Shown here: positions 5,280 to 6,147 of the stretch, piece after piece
How the letters are laid out: the number at the start of each line of letters is the position of its first letter
Numbering within the stretch: position 1 is the first letter of the stretch
Assembly (NCBI GenBank): GCA_035543875.1
Contig: DATKIY010000111.1
Location: 1 to 6,147, forward strand
Reading direction: 5' to 3'
Length of the DNA stretch: 6,147 nt
Origin: DATKIY01 sp035543875
Lineage (GTDB): Bacteria; Actinomycetota; Actinomycetes; JAHEKZ01
The notes under the pieces: generated by a model
Databases searched by the model: none
What the model was told of the DNA's origin: nothing
Seen by the model: the letters and a program-made list of their open reading frames with translations, nothing else
Position numbers and translations under genes: made by a program

Positions 5280-6147
5280 TCATTCCTGAAATACATCAAT
5301 CAGCTGTACCCGGTTGGAGCGACTAGCCGGGGCGGACGGACGACCGATCCGAAAAACGGCAGCTGGCACTGGAATCCCTGACAGGGCAGCCACTCGCGGA
5401 GCCGTCTCCGGCCGATCGACCGATATCGAAATTGGGTGGTACGCCCATCCAGTTCCAGACACCAAGGACCAGCATCGAAGCAGGCGACGGCCTGCCTCAA
5501 CCAGGTCCTTGGGATTCAGCGAATCCGCGCCAAGGACCGCGACGGCAGGTGCTGTTCTCATCAACCGAACGTCGCGTGCCGAAAAGACCCGACCGAGCCA
5601 ACCAGGCAGTTTCCCCAGTGAAAACGCACCCTGCAAGAACGCCCACTCGTAGCGGGTAAGCATCAATCCGTTTGCGGTCATCCCCCTCGGTGCGCTGACC
5701 TCCGAGTGACAGTAGCGCTCAAGGTCAGCGACAAAGCGACGGTCATTCCAGGACAGCTTGCTGGCCTCGTCCACCAAGTCAGACAGCTGATCGGGGGAAA
5801 CGAACGAACAACCAAGGCTCGTCAGCTCGTCCGTCAATTCAACGGGCAGCGCCTCAGCGGTGTACTTGGAACGGTTCGTGTGTCGATCGGATGCCAGCTC
5901 CGCCCAGCGGCGTTCCACTTCTGAAAAACTCTCGGGAGTCGCACGAAGAACGACATCGAGCACATGTAAATCAGAGCCAGAACGCTCAAAAACGTCGACA
6001 ACGTCGACGCTCACCTGGTGACGAACGCCAGCCAACACGATGGTCTCCACCAACGCGCCCATGCAAAGGAAGGCGTCTCGGTCGTCTGGGTCGTGCGGCA
6101 GGTAGTCGTTGTGGTCGTAGTGCAACGCAAACCACTGCGCGGCCGCA
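5280..6147 (-). CDS. Nitroreductase-superfamily protein (Acg-like), N-terminus cut by the window edge
   Basis: The frame is open from the right edge to the TGA at 5280, giving 288 visible residues. A TTG at 6125 could be called a start, but the frame continues upstream as AAAQWFA to the edge, and family members have an active-site N-terminal segment (PSxxNxQPW-like) before this point, so the gene is most likely truncated. Features resembling FMN-dependent nitroreductases are YLPHDPDDRDAFLCMGALVE near the start, RHTNRSKY (about 88-95, like the R-x-TNR segment), a central APAVAVLGADS, a helix EAGRRLLRCW leading to GTGWAYHP, and the terminal PAAVFRIGRPSAPASRSNR, like the family's hydrophobic-R-x-G-x-P ending. 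It resembles the mycobacterial Acg group more than classical NfsA/NfsB. There is no signal peptide or membrane segment in view. Enzymatic activity and substrate are unknown, and FMN binding cannot be confirmed. The 148-base gap with operators suggests it is not in the aminotransferase operon. Confidence 0.72.
   Translation of the reverse strand, partial: AAAQWFALHYDHNDYLPHDPDDRDAFLCMGALVETIVLAGVRHQVSVDVVDVFERSGSDLHVLDVVLRATPESFSEVERRWAELASDRHTNRSKYTAEALPVELTDELTSLGCSFVSPDQLSDLVDEASKLSWNDRRFVADLERYCHSEVSAPRGMTANGLMLTRYEWAFLQGAFSLGKLPGWLGRVFSARDVRLMRTAPAVAVLGADSLNPKDLVEAGRRLLRCWSLVSGTGWAYHPISISVDRPETAPRVAALSGIPVPAAVFRIGRPSAPASRSNRVQLIDVFQE

Noticed and set aside
5132..5299. A 56-residue N-terminal extension of the aminotransferase from an in-frame ATG at 5299, in which the 30-base repeat would encode YEYR twice
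   Set aside because: The strong ribosome-binding site is at 5139-5144 before ATG 5131, family similarity begins after 5131, the longer start would overlap the upstream gene, and the repeats are palindromic as expected of operators.
5991..6010. Tandem ACGTCGAC repeat, also similar GTCGAC repeats at 3665-3679
   Set aside because: Both are within coding sequence and simply encode runs of Val and Asp with the preferred GTC and GAC codons.
6139..6146. GCGGCCGC (NotI site) at the right edge, possibly a cloning junction
   Set aside because: The nitroreductase frame reads through it without a break, and such a site is common in GC-rich DNA.

Overview
The window carries six protein-coding genes, packed almost end to end, with high GC and G/C-rich third codon positions. 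A class II (plant/actinobacterial type) DAHP synthase very like the mycobacterial enzyme, together with a pyrophosphate-type phosphofructokinase of the actinomycete GGED class, points to an actinobacterium; the species cannot be named from this sequence. There are no tRNA or rRNA genes, CRISPR arrays, insertion sequences, integrases or prophage genes. It reads as ordinary chromosomal metabolic DNA, not a mobile island.

Layout. Bases 1-587 (minus) hold the N-terminal 195 codons of a class II DAHP synthase, cut by the left edge. Upstream of it, on the same strand, 655-1680 encode a 341-residue 6-phosphofructokinase whose specificity residues (Asp104, Lys124) predict use of pyrophosphate instead of ATP. 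A 67-base divergent intergenic region separates it from a complete glycerol kinase (1748-3226, plus). Glycerol kinase converges, with only 6 bases between stops, on an Lrp/AsnC-family regulator (3233-3706, minus). The regulator is the second gene of a tight operon with a class III PLP-dependent aminotransferase (3710-5131, minus). After a 148-base regulatory gap, the right end holds a nitroreductase-superfamily protein (5280 to beyond 6147, minus), cut at its N-terminus by the right edge.

How the genes may work together. Glycerol kinase feeds glycerol 3-phosphate towards dihydroxyacetone phosphate. A reversible PPi-phosphofructokinase could carry triose-derived carbon either way across the fructose 6-phosphate/fructose 1,6-bisphosphate step. 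The DAHP synthase draws PEP from the same pathway into the shikimate route. This glycerol kinase has Asp230 in place of the arginine that binds the inhibitor fructose 1,6-bisphosphate in E. coli, so it probably escapes that feedback. The aminotransferase-regulator pair looks like a self-contained amino-acid-responsive unit.

The most notable non-coding signal is upstream of the aminotransferase. Two copies of an 11-base element (CGATATTCGTA) lie exactly 30 bases apart. The first sits in a perfect 13-base palindrome, TACGA-TAT-TCGTA, which has the five-three-five architecture with an A/T centre known for Lrp/AsnC operators. The likely reading is a tandem, helically phased operator for the regulator encoded at the end of the same operon. 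I did not find evidence of a wholly new type of system; this operator/regulator/aminotransferase circuit, with an unassigned substrate, is the best lead.
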